Assembly: GCA_945883665.1 (NCBI GenBank)
Contig: CAMCXV010000026.1
Coordinates: 1-15,192, forward strand
Length of the DNA: 15,192 nt
Source: Rickettsia typhi
GTDB lineage: Bacteria > Pseudomonadota > Alphaproteobacteria > Rickettsiales > Rickettsiaceae
Direction of reading: 5' to 3'
Positions 15,133 to 15,192 of this stretch are shown in pieces. Under the pieces are notes generated by a model, which was not told the origin of the DNA, searched no databases, and saw nothing but the letters and a program-made list of their open reading frames with translations. The first letter of the stretch is position 1, and each line of letters starts with the position of its first letter. The position numbers and the translations under genes were made by a program.

Positions 15133-15192
15133 ATGGAATTAAGGCGTAATAGTCATCATGTTTTTCGGATAATGTATCACTTTGTGTGGATA
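15133..15192 (+). CDS. tnpA: IS200/IS605-family Y1 transposase TnpA, N-terminal fragment
   Basis: The frame from the ATG at 15133 is open for all 20 remaining codons and is cut by the window end. The peptide begins MELRRNSHHVFRIMYHF and ends in VWI. This matches the usual start of IS200-type Y1 HUH transposases, which read approximately 'M..R..HsVy.l.YHfVW..KYR'. The catalytic HUH pair and the nucleophilic Tyr would lie beyond the window. These enzymes move single-stranded element DNA, recognising hairpins at the ends. No ATG lies upstream in frame before the stop at 15109-15111. No clear ribosome site is seen, in keeping with the low expression of such genes. The call rests on only 20 residues. 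Confidence 0.65.
   Translation, partial: MELRRNSHHVFRIMYHFVWI

Larger units (their letters stand above)
15051..15192 (+). mobile_element. Left part of an IS200/IS605-family element (partial, runs off window)
   Basis: The element is inferred from a TnpA-like N-terminus at 15133 preceded by strong stem-loops. IS200/IS605 elements lack inverted terminal repeats and instead carry subterminal hairpins, so the exact left boundary cannot be set; 15051 is the start of the compact hairpin group and could be wrong by up to ~110 nt (14941). The right end, and whether a tnpB follows, lie outside the window. Confidence 0.5.

Noticed and set aside
1..15192. tRNA, rRNA or CRISPR array
   Set aside because: Every gap was read; none holds a tRNA-like cloverleaf, rRNA motif or regularly spaced direct repeats.
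1..15192. Undescribed defence or toxin system
   Set aside because: All substantial frames are accounted for by housekeeping families; nothing resembles a nuclease, toxin-antitoxin pair, reverse transcriptase or other defence gene.

Overview
The window is AT-rich (roughly 30% G+C by eye) and reads as a piece of an alphaproteobacterial chromosome, most probably from the order Rickettsiales and close to Rickettsiaceae. This rests on the low G+C, the gatC-gatA-gatB cluster of the indirect Gln-tRNA pathway, rickettsia-like GatA and HemF proteins, a PleC/DivJ-type sensor kinase, and the alphaproteobacterial dgt-argS pair. The placement is an inference from protein content, not from a database match.

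Layout. Positions 13-501 encode a BamE-like outer-membrane assembly lipoprotein. Positions 620-4267 are a compact plus-strand cluster: gatC, gatA and gatB, then a MazG-type NTP pyrophosphohydrolase with a non-ATG start. cysS (4301-5707) is the only minus-strand gene. It converges on the pyrophosphohydrolase gene with 33 nt between stop codons and diverges from a membrane histidine kinase (5776-7512). The kinase is followed after 3 nt by rodA (7516-8625), then after 97 nt by mreD and mrdA (8723-11010), so the kinase heads a cell-elongation (Rod complex) block. A good candidate promoter lies at 11028-11056, ahead of dgt-argS (4-nt overlap), with hemF 18 nt further on (11104-14846).

The last ~350 nt differ from the rest. 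Past the hemF stop there is no housekeeping gene. Instead there are four perfect short hairpins (14974-15121) and then, at 15133, the first 20 codons of a reading frame that runs off the window edge. It looks like the N-terminus of an IS200/IS605-family Y1 transposase (TnpA). Strong subterminal hairpins just upstream of tnpA are expected for this family. A short minus-strand open frame overlaps the hairpin region and may be a relic or a repeat-encoded peptide.

How it works together. GatCAB amidates mischarged Glu-tRNA(Gln); CysRS and ArgRS charge their own tRNAs; the MazG-like enzyme and the dGTPase-like enzyme act on nucleotide pools. RodA (glycosyltransferase), PBP2 (transpeptidase) and MreD build the lateral wall, possibly under the adjacent kinase. 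BamE serves the outer membrane and HemF the oxygen-dependent step of heme synthesis. I found no new multi-gene system. The items most worth a second look are the hairpin/TnpA end and the kinase-rodA linkage.
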